Made by a program: the position numbers and the translations under genes | Shown: one piece after another, positions 1-10,714 of the stretch | How positions within the stretch are numbered: the first letter of the stretch is position 1 | How the letters are laid out: the number at the start of each line of letters is the position of its first letter | The notes under the pieces: generated by a model | What the model was told of the DNA's origin: nothing | The model's input: only the letters and a program-made list of their open reading frames with translations | Databases searched by the model: none | Source of the DNA: Tetradesmus obliquus | Taxonomy: Eukaryota; Chlorophyta; Chlorophyceae; Sphaeropleales; Scenedesmaceae | Assembly: GCA_030272155.1 (NCBI GenBank) | Contig: CP126200.1 | Span: forward strand, 4,464,001 to 4,528,000 | DNA: 64,000 nucleotides | Direction: 5' to 3'

Positions 1-143
1 CTGCTGCTGCTGTTGCTGCTGCTGCGCCTGCTGTTGCTGCTGCAGCAACGCTTGCTGCTGTTGCTGCAGCGCCTGCTGTGCTTGCTGCTGTTGCCGCCTT
101 TGCAGCCGCTGTGCATATGCTGAAGAACCCCCAGCTGCTGCCC

Positions 144-179
<36 letters not shown>

Positions 180-2136
180 CAGGCTGTGAGCCCACCACTA
201 TTACATCATCGTCATCCTGGCTGCCGATTACCACCACATCATCTGCCTGCCGCTGCCAATTGCTGGCTGCCTGCTGCCGATTGCTGGCTGCCTGCTGCTG
301 CTGTTGGCCGCTGCTACCAGGCGCAACCCGTGTTGGTGCAATGCCTCTCTGCTGCCTGCCTGCCTGGGCTTGCAAAGTCACTGCCATTTGCTCATCCTCA
401 GAATCATCTGAATCAACAAGAAACGTCAGTGCTGTTGGCTGCTGTTGCTGCTGGCCTTGTGCCTGCTGCTGCGCATTGAGCTGCTGCCAGAACAGCTGCT
501 GCCGCCGGCTAGCCCCCGCTGCTGCAGCTGCGCCACCACCGCCAGACCCTGCTGCTGCTGCTGCAGCACGCTGCTGGCTGGAGCCCTGCTGCACAGCAGC
601 TGCTACTGCAGTCGCGTCATCATCATCACTGTCTACCAGGTCGATAACATCAGATGTGGCAGACCTTGCGGCAGGAGGTGCTGCTGTCGTAGCTGCTGCT
701 GCTCCTGCTGCTGCGTTGTCACCTGCCTTTTGGCGCTTCTGCCGGTGTGACGTGGAACGCGGCTGCGCAGCCGCAGCCGCATCCATCAAGTCATCATCGT
801 CATCACCTGCTGCTGCTGCTGCTGCTGCCATAGCTGCTGCGTTGCGCCGGCGTGACCTGGTTGGCGTCGCACCTGCGGCTGGTGACCCTACTGCACGCCT
901 GCTGCTGCCTCCGCTGCTGCCGGCTGCAGGGCCTGCTGCAATTGCTGTGAATGCAGCCGCAAACCGTGGCCCTGCTGCTGCCTGCCCTGCCTGCCAATGC
1001 GCAGACCGGCCAAACCCCCTAGACGACGCCCCTGCAGCAGCAGCCGCTGCTGCTGCTGACGAGCCCGCACCACCACCACCACCACCACCAGCAGCAGCAG
1101 CAGCATTTGGAGCAGCAGTTGACCCCCAGCCCATGCGTCTATGGTTCTCCAGTGTCCGGTTGAACGCTGCGCGCGCCTCTGCGGTGCTGTAACCCCGTGT
1201 GGGGTTGCCGCTGCTGAAGTCGATGCGCAGCGGGCCTGACCTGCCTCCTGGGCCTGTGGCTGTCTGCACGACAGTCACCGGGCAGTCAATCTGCACAAAG
1301 TGCGAGCAGCAGCAGCAGCAGTACATCAGTGACACTGGGAGCTTCATCCATGTCTGTACTGCCTGGCATTGAGGTTATTTTCTCCACTGCAAAACCTACG
1401 GTTGCCAGACACAAACAGATACTGATGACGTAGGCTGGTCAAGCCCCCAACAGTGCGCATTGCACATGTTAATGATGGTAACTTTCACCAGCCTACCCGC
1501 CTTCACATCAGAATGCCGTACGCAAACGCACCATATCTCTGCCCAGATCTGAAAAACCATAACCAAGAGGCACCCCAGCGCACCATGTTGATCAGTATCA
1601 CGTTCAGCAGCGCCTTCACGCTGAAGCCATCAGGCAGCACACACAGACACCACGCCCAAACATGTCACACCATGATAGCCGCGCAGCGCACCATGTTGAT
1701 CGCTATCACGTTCAGCAGCGCTTCCACGCTGACGTCTGGCAATACGCACCACCAATCAAGTCTGCAATAACAAAAGAGGCACCCCGGCGCACCATGTTGA
1801 TGACCACCACATTCAGCAGCGCCTCCACGCTGAAGTCAAGCTGCTAGGAGGCGCAACACAAAGCCTCTCCACATTCAAAATTCTGCCCAGCGCACCATGT
1901 TGATCAATATCACATTCAGCAGCGCGTCCACGCTAAAATCTGACAATACGCACCGCCAATCAAGTCTGCAATAAAAAAAGAGGCACCCCGGCGCACCATG
2001 TTGATGACCACCACATTCAGCAGCGCCTCCACGCTGAAGTCAGGCTGCCATGAGCCGGGCGTGCCGCTGAGTGTGAGCGCTTCCAGGCAGATGCTGCCGC
2101 CAGCTGTGACGTGCCCCGTGTACATCACACACCTGC

Positions 2137-2174
<38 letters not shown>

Positions 2175-3846
2175 CAGAGCTGGTCAGGGGCGGCCGCTAT
2201 GGACACCTGCAGAGCTTCAGCACACGCGACAAGCATACATACCACCACCCTATGGACAGTAACAAGAGCTGTGTAGTGAAGAGGAAAGGGAGCTACCGCA
2301 CGCATACATGTGCATGCCATGTACATACATGTGCATGCCATGTGCGGTGGCTGTGCGCTGTAGTTGCTGCCGCAGAGCAGCAAGCCAATGTAGGTCTGGG
2401 TGTGTTGCAGTGTGCGTATGCATAACATGCTTGAATATGGTTCCACCTGGGTGACACCAGACGCACAAAGAAGGGCTGGTGCGGGTAATCCTCAAGGAAC
2501 TCAATCTGCATCAAGATGTGGTCCTGGCCATACCTGCAGCAGCAGCAGCAGCAAGCCCCCCACTTTAAATGGTTTGAGCGGTTGCAGCCGTGCAGTATGC
2601 TTGCTACAAGTGTGCCGGTGCCTGTCCTTGAAGATGGATGAAGCTGCTGCATGCAGGTGGCGCAAATGGCAAGGTGCATGGTGCGGCCTTATGCTGTTGC
2701 AGCTGATGCCGCTGACTGCCTTATGCCTGTCTCAAACCGCGTCCCACTGCCACATCACAAGCATTGCTGCAGGACCAAAGCGCTCCACATGCCTTTGTAC
2801 GCATGCATGTAGCTGCTTGCTGCCAAACCAGTCGGCCTCCTGTTGCAAAAACATGCAACTTGGCATGCTGCTGCCTGTGCAGCCGCTGGATATGTTCTGG
2901 GCCGCTGCTGTGCATTTTACAACGGCTGGATGGTTCTGCCTGCTGCTGTGTGCACGACGCGACTGCTGGACATCCCTGGCTGCTGCTGTATGCACTTTAC
3001 ATCAGCTGGATGGTTCTGCCTGCTGCTGTGTGCTCAACACAACTGCTGCTCTGTGCATTTCACAACTGCTGGATGGTTCTGCCCGTGCTGTGTGCACGAT
3101 GCAACTGCCGGGCACTCCTGGCCGCTGCTGTCAGCACTTGGCAACAGCTGAATAGTAATAGCATTGGAAGCTCACGTGGCAGCCAGGCGCCGCAGGTCCT
3201 GGTTCAGCTGCCTGCCGCCTGGCAGGTCATCGTCAAAGTTGTGCAGCTTCAGCTGCCACGTCAGCAGGCTGTCTCCTGCAAGCGACAGCTGCTGGATGAA
3301 GTCAAACTTTTTGGCCTGTATGTCAGCTGACAGGTGCTTGAACTCCGCCTGCACGCGCCGCATGCCCTGCAGGACACAGCAGCAGCGCAGTGTGCACGCA
3401 GCGTGGCTCATGAGGGTGTCCTGCAAGGCTCCTGTGCACAATAGTCCTGTTAAACTCTGTTTTATGCCGTGCTGATGCTAAATATTTGATAATTACTGCA
3501 GCAGAAGCTGGTCGCAGTGCTGTGATGCATGGGAAGCAGCGGCATGCCTGCAGCTGCAACGGTTGCAGGAAGCTGAGCATGCTCAGGTCCTGAGCTGCCT
3601 GTTAAGGGCTGTAAATACGTGCTACATCCATGCTGACCAGCTGCATCTGTTACATTTTAAGCCAAAGGAATTGTACTTGGCATCTATGCAGACAGGCAGC
3701 TGATGCTGTGTGCTGTGCTGTGAGTGCAGTTGGTGCAAGATGCTGCTGTGCCTGGCAGCAGGTTGCACCGCCCCAAAACCGCACAGGAACAAGGAGCTGC
3801 TGCTGAGGTCACGAACCTTCAAGTTCTTCCAGGCAGGAGTAGCCAT
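1..3846 (-). CDS. UBE2Q-type ubiquitin-conjugating enzyme with SUMO-binding-like, polyQ C-terminal extension (3' end outside window)
   Basis: Likely E2 enzyme that carries ubiquitin on a cysteine. Proposed exons, read right to left: 3817-3846 (uncertain, reads MATPAWKNLK), 3176-3366, 2447-2533, 1997-2132 and 1290 to beyond the left edge; all joins keep phase. The exon at 3176 gives the N-terminal helix and first strand of the UBC fold (LLTWQLKLHNFDDD). The next gives YPHQPFFVRLVSPR. The exon at 1997 gives GGSICLEALTLSG, whose Cys matches the active-site Cys of the UBE2Q family, and the last begins with the closing part of the domain (PLRIDF, then YSTAEARAAFNR). Behind it lies a tail of more than 350 residues, rich in Ala, Gly and Gln, with acidic SUMO-interacting-motif-like stretches (VIDLVDSDDDD; VVVIGSQDDDD; DDVIVVGSQ) and ending in polyQ at the edge. 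The intron before the last exon carries four extra copies of exon 1997-2132's 3' end. E2 assignment is firm; the first exon is doubtful. Confidence 0.82.
1571..2046 (-). repeat. Five tandem copies of a UBC helix-encoding exon end
   Basis: Five related segments start near 1571, 1681, 1778, 1886 and 1981. Each encodes on the minus strand a variant of SVEALLNVVVINMVR. The copy at 1981-2046 is the 3' end of the real exon (donor GTGCGC at 1991-1996). The copies at 1778 and 1981 are almost identical, as are their right-hand flanks, and those at 1681 and 1886 resemble each other, so a unit of about 200 bp holding two helices was itself duplicated. All copies keep an open frame through the helix and the ATG|GTGCGC-like donor, but no clear acceptor precedes the extra copies. 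Confidence 0.85.
2905..3135. repeat. Minisatellite of about 70 bp, three to four copies, in an intron
   Basis: The phrase gctggatggttctgcc recurs at about 2923, 3006 and 3069, together with variants of a tgctgctgtgtgcacgac phrase. It fills most of the intron between the exons at 2447-2533 and 3176-3366 of the UBE2Q-like gene. No splice junction is evident within the unit. Confidence 0.75.
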
Positions 3847-5026
3847 CTTCTGCTGGGATGTTGTGGCGAAGGTCGCAGATTAATGAGTCTCTCCCACTTA
3901 CTGCTAGGGCCCCTATAAACGTTTCATGACGATCAAATCATGACGACTATTTCCATTGCGTTCATCACCCGCAAGCTCTTCCGCACATATAAGGTTGAGC
4001 ACAGGCAACCAGAACTGCCCTGCGTGCTGTGTGAAGTGAGGCTGCAAGCACTTTTACAGCCAAAGCAGACAGAAATATGGTATCACCTCGACACGATGAC
4101 CGTGCTGCGTCTTTCTGTTGCATCTACTGCCATGGGTCTCAGGGGGAGGTGACACCAACACTGCACGCCACTGAACCCTAAACGCTGCAAGCAGCAGCAG
4201 TAGCGCCAGTGTCACTGTCGCCATTGTCGGCGGCAACGGCAAGCCGGATAGACCACCACTCTGCTGTTGATTCTGTATTACACCAGCTCACAGCAGCAAC
4301 AACCTGACTGCCGCATTTCAATGGGTCCCCACCAGCCTCACCGCAATGTTCACATATAAAGAAAGTTGCCGAATTGCATTCATTACAAGCATAAGCATCA
4401 TGCAACGTAATGCACACTCACATGTCAAGCTTGAAGTGATGTCAAGCATGAAGCGACGCAACTGATGCAGCATGGCGGATGACAAGCGGGCTCACTGTAA
4501 TACAGACAGGTATTCAAGTTGCCTCACAGGTGCTGCTATACACGCGCCACTTTCATAAACAGAGAAGTCGGCGCCGTTTCAAGAACAGGCGTGCGCACTC
4601 TATGCAGCACTTGTGCATGCACTGGTGCAAGCCACCGGGCTGAAGCTATAACACCAGCCTGATGAGGAGACACGCAGGTGCTCTGCCACAACCAGGCTTT
4701 CCCAGACACTTTTAGCACCAACCCAGCTACACTTGTGGCTGCATCGTTGCACAGCACCAGGGAAACAGATTCATTAGTACAGACAAAGGATGTACAGAGG
4801 TGCCAGCTGACAGCTGACACGCAGCTGGGCACAGGTGACATAGTATACACGGCTGAGCAACTCTGCTGAAACAAAACACTCAAACAAACTTCAGCTGCCG
4901 GTGCAATTGCAGTACAGCTAGCAGGTGCAATTGCCTGCTGCCAGTACAACATGCACCCAACACTACCAGCCCCTCCATTGTCCCACTGCTCTCTAGTAAT
5001 CGCCACTGCATGCTGAGACAGCGTGC
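3847..5026. other. Intergenic region between the UBE2Q-like gene and the dioxygenase gene
   Basis: This is the 5' side of the UBE2Q-like gene and the 3' side of the dioxygenase gene, both on the minus strand. The open frames seen here are short or match no family, and no repeat or RNA gene was recognised. Part of it is probably 3' UTR of the dioxygenase and promoter of the E2 gene. Confidence 0.5.
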
Positions 5027-6876
5027 TCACCTACTAGCCGCACTGCTGCTGCTGCTGCTGCTTGCCGCATCATAGATGGGCGTCCACGGCCTCTCAGGTC
5101 GCCTGTGTGCCCAATTTTCCTCCGCCCACACACACGGCGCCGCACTCTCCACCACATGCAGCGCCCACGAGTGCCGCGACACCGGCGACGTGTTCTCCGC
5201 CGAGTAGTGCACATTCTCGCCATGCAGCAGCACCAGCGTGCCTGCGCTGCACTCAATCGGCTCAAAGTCGGGCATCAAACTGCTCCAGTCTGGCGCTGGC
5301 CCGTCAAACCCTACGCCGCCCTGCGGCAGCCGCTTAAACCTGCGGGATAAGCCCTGCTTGTGGATGCCTTTCAAGCCCCACAGGCAGCCATTGGAGCGGT
5401 TGGCGTCTTCTAGGGCCAGCCAGAGGCCAACGCAGCTCATGGGGTCAGTGTATAGGAAACTGCTGTCCTGGTGCGGGCTCTGCAAGTGTTACAGCAGGCA
5501 CCGTTGCGCACGGTGCAGCACGAACAATGCAGCAGGAGCGGGTCAAAACACTTTTGCGCACGGCGCAGCACCAACAACAAACACCATTCACCAGCTGTCG
5601 AGCAAAACACGCAGCTGCTATTGCAACACGCTGGTGAGGGCGTCGCTGTAGAGGCCAGAGTAACACCACCAGTGCGCACCTGCCGTCTGCTGCTCTGCTG
5701 GCCAGTGCTGCCACACCATCCATGATGCTGACACTGTGACTGTCACAAGGCCTATCACAGCAGCTTGATCTCGCGCTCCACATTGCTAGCACATGGCCAG
5801 CACACCATATATATCCGCCAGCTGCCTCGTCGGCTGGCTGCGTCGCTACTTTATCTCTCTCAGCTGGCAGCCTGCTGCAAAACACCTACAACCGTCTGCT
5901 GTCCCTGCCACATGCTCAACAGCCCACAACACCCCCAGCGCAGCCTGCTGCTTATTGCACCCAACGACACACTCAAACATGCTCAACAAGCCACAACGGG
6001 AGCACTCACCACTTCGCCGCCGATGCTGGGCTGCTTGAAGATGTACATGCTCTGCACAGGCAGCGGCCGCTGGAAGCCCAAGCTGCGCAGCACCGCAGAC
6101 ACCGGCTGGCTGCGCGTGAAGGCGCTGAACACGGGGTCCATGTCATGCATGGCATGGCCTATCTTGTTGACAGCAAGCGCTTTGGGCGTCTGCAGCTGCC
6201 CCTGCTGGTTGAAGGCTTTTTCTTCGAAGAAGAAGTTTATTTCGCTGGCAGAGTCCAGGAAGTACGCGTCCTGCAAGCAGGAAGCCGCAGCGCGGCAGTA
6301 CGAGAAGCGCTTGCAGGAGGGTGTTTGCGTTGTGCAGCATGAATGCTCTGCATGGCAAGCTGCAATGCTGAGTTGCGCAGGCACCAGCAGGAACAGTACT
6401 TGTTGACTGCTTGCAAGACACAAACATGCTTCACGCAGGTAGTTGGAAAGTGTGGCGCAGCAGCAGTGGCACGGAAGAGGTACATGCACAGCAGGAACAG
6501 CAGGAATGTAGGTACACCCCTCTCATTGCTTGCAACTCGCCACTGTAGTGCGCATACAGCTGCTCACCTTGGCATGTGACTGCTCCTCCTTTGTTGTGAA
6601 CACTGAGAACCTGCGAGCCTCAATGTCTGGATCCCACTGCTCAACCAGCTCATTTGCTCTCTGCATCATTGCTGCTACTTGCTGCTTGCTGGCAAAGCCT
6701 GGAAGAGCCAGGAACCCATCTTCACGGAACCTCTCCACCAGCTCCGGCGAAAGGCCGTTCGCATACGTGCTGGCTTCTGCTGCTGCTGTTGCTCTGACAG
6801 CAACTGCTGTGCGTGAGCCCTTCCGCACGATCTGTGGCTGGACTGCCCGCTCGCTGAGAGCACCAAGCGTCCTCAT
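5027..6876 (-). CDS. Phytanoyl-CoA dioxygenase (PhyH) family protein with organelle-targeting-like N-terminus
   Basis: Fe(II)/2-oxoglutarate-dependent oxygenase of the PhyH superfamily, closest in style to PHYHD1-type proteins. Three exons, 6568-6876, 6010-6270 and 5027-5479, join in phase 0 at standard GT/AG borders to give 340 residues. Residues 1 to about 35 are rich in Ala, Arg, Ser and Thr with few acids, as in chloroplast or mitochondrial transit peptides. The domain starts at ELVERFREDGFLALPGF. The iron-binding HxD is HQD at 193-195, the distal His lies in GENVHYS (about 281), and the Arg expected to hold 2-oxoglutarate is in SRHSW (about 292). A Ser run lies near the C-terminus. The substrate cannot be told from sequence. 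The chosen Met is the first one giving a targeting-like leader. Confidence 0.88.
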
Positions 6877-7774
6877 GATGTACAGCGCTCACAATTGGCT
6901 GGGTGGCTGGCTGTTGGCAGACAACACGCAGGAAACGAACCACGCACAGTATGGCAGGGGGGACGCAGACCAAGGCGCTGTCAAAGCGCAACCAACATCT
7001 TCAAGTGAGCTTCAGCAAAAGTCTTGTAAACCTCCCGCACATGCTTGGTGTTATCCTTCCAGGGTCCAGGTTCGCCACGTGTCAGGTCACCCACTGGGCC
7101 TTCTAGCCTGCAGGGCACCAGAGGTGGTGTGCCTGCACTAACTATGCCCAGCAGAGTGCCCAGATTCCATGCAGCGCAGAACGTGCTTGCAGCTAGGAAG
7201 TACCTGCGCAAGTGCAGCCTTGTTGATGCACAGCACGCCAAGGTGCACACATATCACAAGCACAAGCAGCCCAAGGTGCTGCGCGCCGTGTGATGTCAGC
7301 TGTAAATATTGGCTGTTGGTCTAAGGCGCATAAAAAGCTATGCTTAAGGGTTAGACTGCAGCAACACCAGTCCGCTCACTGGATTGATGGCTGACGCCTG
7401 TCAGTGTGTGGGGATCCAATCAGCCCCACGGCATGTTTGCATCGTTGCAGACAAACGAGACGAGATTAGATCAAGTTGCAATCAAAGAAGAGTTTGTTTC
7501 ACAGATCGCAAGTGCCAGCGGTTGCACCGCAGAGTGCCAGGCGCTGCAGGTCAAGGGGTCAAAGCCCTAGTCAGCTGAACGCACCACGAGTATGCCTGAA
7601 CCCGGAGGTTATGACGATCCCGTTACACGCGTCTTTTAAGTTTTCCGTTGCTTTTTCTTGCCATCATCAGTCGCTGTAAGACTCAGACTCGTCCGGGGCC
7701 AAGCAGCTGAGAAAAGGTTTATAAAGCGACAGCCACGGACACATCTGCGTTTGTTCCACAGCGTAAACTAAAGT
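6877..7774. promoter_or_regulatory. Divergent intergenic region between the PhyH gene and IFT43
   Basis: The PhyH gene reads left and IFT43 reads right from this 0.9-kb stretch, so it should hold both promoters. A TATA-like tttataaa lies at 7718-7725, about 50 bases before the IFT43 start codon. No coding exon was recognised. Confidence 0.5.
7718..7725 (+). promoter_or_regulatory. TATA-like box upstream of IFT43
   Basis: The octamer tttataaa lies 50 bases upstream of the IFT43 ATG in otherwise G+C-rich DNA. Spacing fits a core promoter with a short 5' leader. There is no transcript evidence. Confidence 0.4.
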
Positions 7775-8430
7775 ATGGATCCAATTCCACCTAGTGAAGA
7801 AGGCTTCTCGCCTATGCGGGTGGGTGCACCAGTTCAGCTGACCTTGGCACAGCAGATGAGGTGCTTGGCAGTTTTGTCCCTATCTTGCATGGAACGTCCC
7901 AACGTCTTACCAGTCCTTTCACTTTTGCTCCATAATTTCTACATTGTTTCACTTGCACAGGCTGCGAGGGCTGGCCGGCGGGCAGGCAGGCATGTGGCAA
8001 TCACAGAGCCAGCAGGCAGCAGCGCCCAGCGGGACGTGAGTTGCAATCACCACTGACTGCTGCGACGCTGTCCTGCAGGGCGTGTACAGCCACAACCTAG
8101 TTTAGTTGCCTGCTGTTGGCGTGGGCGATACATCACATTTATACAAAGCGGCCCTGGCTGCAGCATCTGAGTCATGAAAAGGCAGCCCTAATGTATTGCA
8201 TGTCGCTCAACAAAAGCGTGCACACCCACTGCAGCAGGCACCTGCTTACGCTAGCTGCCATCTCAACTGCTTGAACATACAGGAGCCTACCAGCGAAGCA
8301 AGCAGCCAGCAGCAGTTGCAGCCGCACTTGCAGAAGCAGCTCTCAGGCCAGCAAGATCGACAGCAGCAACACCAGCAACAGCAGGACTATTCACAGCAGG
8401 AGCGGCAGCGGCAGCCACAGCCGCCCCCAC

Positions 8431-8461
<31 letters not shown>

Positions 8462-9886
8462 CCCGCCAGCCAAGCGTGTGGGCTTTGACCTGCAAGCAGG
8501 CGCACCAGGGACAGATGAGGATGAAGCCGGCGGCTCAGGGCAGCGGTTTGCGGGCGTATCTCGCAGGAAACAGGAGCAGCTTCAGCGGCAGGAGATGTAA
8601 GTGGCATGCCTAGCGGTGCAACGGTTTCGTGACAGCTTGCTTGAAGTATGCCAGCTATCGCTTGTGTTTCAGCAAGTTGTTCGGCTGCTGGGTGTGCAAC
8701 GTAGTAGTACTGCTTGCATGGCAAGGTTGCACGCTGTGCTGCTGCTGCTGCTGCTGCTGCTGCTATTCTTATTGTTCTGTGGCGCTGTCATGTTGTTGCA
8801 TTGCTGCAGAGTGGAGGCCAAGCAGCGCAGCAAGTACGATGAAAGAGCAGTAGAAGGGGTGAGCACAAGCCTTGCATATGCACGTTGCAGCACAGCTAGC
8901 CTCATGTGCAAGCTGATTGAGCAACCATGGTGCAGCAATAGAGCGTAAAACTCCCATGCCAGAGCCTGCACAGCCAGACACTGTACACAGACTTCACTTG
9001 CAGAAGCGCTTGTCGTGACCAGCCGCTTTCGTGAAAAAAAAAGTTACTGCTTTTCGCAGTGCTGCTCAGCTGCTGCTGCTGCTGCTGTGCAGGTGGTTGA
9101 CATCCCTGAGCTAGAGGAGGAGGGCAAGGAGGACATCACCCGCATGGTGAGCCAGCAGGCACGGCACTGCAGTGCAGCCGCAGGTGTAGCAGCGTCTACT
9201 CGGCACACCAGCGCTGCCCTCACCGTAGTTGTGCTGACCAACAGTTTGTGCATGGAGCAGCCAACATGCAATGCTGTGCAGTTGCTAGACAGCAACACGA
9301 AGGGGTTGCACAAGCTGCAAACAGGCACACCAGATGCACCACACTACAGCTGCATCATTGCCAACATTCCAGCACAATTGTTACAGGTTGCAACAATTGG
9401 TTACGCAGTCACGGTGCTGCTCATATTGCCATGGCTGCTGCATCGTTTGCAGGTGGCGCAGGCGCCGCGTGCTGCTGCGCCGTGCGTGCTTGCAACAGCT
9501 TGCCGTGACAGTCCCGCTGCCTGTGCTGCGCTGTTCGCTTTCCTGCAGGTGGCGCAGGCGCCGCGTGCCGCTGCGCCGCGCGTGCAGGCCATGGCTGAGC
9601 TGGACCAGGGCTGGCTGCCCAGCAAGGCTGAGGCAGACGACATCGACCTGTCGCTGCTCACGGCATGCCTGCTGCCCTCGGAGCAGGTGCGGAACTGGTA
9701 TGGCGCCCCTATTGCCTGCCTGGGGCCCTACTCAGGCTCAGCGCAATTAGACAGCGGCAGGCTATCCAGAGTGGGAGCTTAAAGTGATCACAGGTATGCT
9801 ATCGCGAGTTCAGGGATGACCAGCAGCCGCTTTGTGGAAGCGTGCTGCAGCAAGGTGGCAAGCTGCTTACTGTCTCCCGGCATCGC

Positions 9887-9918
<32 letters not shown>

Positions 9919-10051
9919 GCTGCTGCAGGTGGTGGAGCCGCCTGAGGTGTGGGACTACGACCTGCTGTTCTCGCAGCTCAAGGCGGAGCTGCAGAAGGAG
10001 GGCGCAGCGGGGGAGGCCAGCAGGGACGCCGAGGAGCTGAGGCAGATCTGA
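7775..10051 (+). CDS. IFT43: Intraflagellar transport protein 43 (IFT-A complex subunit)
   Basis: Subunit of the IFT-A complex, which drives retrograde transport in cilia and flagella. Seven exons, 7775-7819, 7961-8035, 8283-8596, 8810-8858, 9093-9146, 9549-9686 and 9929-10051, join in phase to give 265 residues, close to other IFT43 proteins. Recognition rests on conserved blocks: a basic N-terminal ARAGRRAGR, the acidic VVDIPELEEE, then DIDLSLLTACLLPSEQV and EVWDYDLLFSQLKAEL at the C-terminus, which match the family's IDLKLLT...WDWDHLF signature. Exon 3 carries a lineage-specific Gln-rich insert (10-Gln run) ahead of AKRVGFDL. Exon 6 has an extra in-frame copy of its 5' end upstream, and the gene's 3' end is repeated downstream. 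Its presence implies a functional or recently functional flagellar transport system. Confidence 0.9.
9453..9578 (+). repeat. Tandem duplication of the IFT43 exon 6 acceptor and exon start (96-bp unit)
   Basis: The sequence gcaggtggcgcaggcgccg occurs at 9449-9467 and again at 9545-9563. The second copy opens exon 6 (9549-9686). The unit is exactly 96 bp and the space between is open in the exon 6 frame, so use of the upstream acceptor at 9453 would add 32 residues without a stop. Confidence 0.9.
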
Positions 10052-10203
10052 GTTTGTTATAAGTTTGAGGATTGAACCGACTGGCTAACCACTGCTCGCA
10101 ACACAGTTCAGATCACTTCCTTGCGTTTGAGAGTACCTCTACAACATGAGCGGGGGAGGCCAGCAGGGATGCCGAGCAGCTGAGGCAGATCTGAGTTCGT
10201 TGA
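10007..10203 (+). repeat. Duplicated 3' end of IFT43
   Basis: The last 45 coding bases and stop of IFT43 (from 10007) are repeated from 10150, 143 bp further on, with three or so changes, including the stop codon context ctgagtt. The second copy lies outside the gene. Confidence 0.88.
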
Positions 10204-10714
10204 GACGTGCAACCAATGGAGCCTGGCGCCAGAGCTTGCGCTGGCTGACGCAACGTGTGGTGGCAGAGGCTTGAAAAGCTGGAGGCTGCTGTATATTGTG
10301 CTTGCAGACATACAGTCATTGAGCCTTGGCTTGGAGTGCACCTGGTAGCACAGTGGTGCTGGCCTGTGCAGTTGCGAGTGTGCTGCACAGTACATTACTG
10401 TGTTATGAAGGCCCCTTGGGGGCCAGGCAACATTTGGGCTACATCAACTGCGCATTTGGTGCACTAGTGTAGCTTTGCCGCGGGCGGGATGGCGAGGGTG
10501 CTGTTGAGAGATGAAGTTACATGTGGGTCCTGGCACCATCTTAGACGGTATATGTATGAGCCACAACACGCTATGACTGAATTGAATGGCAGTCATTCCG
10601 TGTATACCATGCCCGGGCCCCTGGCTGGTGCAACATCACAAGCCTGCCCGCACTGCAGAGTTATAACTGCCTACTGCAAGAATACTACTAGACACTACGT
10701 AGTGTGAAGTTCAT
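10052..10714. other. Convergent intergenic region between IFT43 and the aldo/keto reductase gene
   Basis: Both flanking genes end here. Besides the duplicated IFT43 tail it holds no recognisable gene. A minus-strand TGTAA at 10517-10521 could serve the reductase transcript. Confidence 0.5.
10517..10521 (-). terminator. Candidate TGTAA polyadenylation signal of the aldo/keto reductase gene
   Basis: Green algae of the Chlamydomonas group use TGTAA about 10-20 bases before the cleavage site. This minus-strand copy is 194 bases past the stop codon. A pentamer alone is weak evidence. Confidence 0.35.

Noticed and set aside
260-1192. Long plus-strand open frame, Ala/Cys-rich
   Set aside because: It is the antisense of the polyQ/SIM tail of the E2 gene. 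Triplet repeats keep all frames open, and only the minus frame continues a recognised domain.
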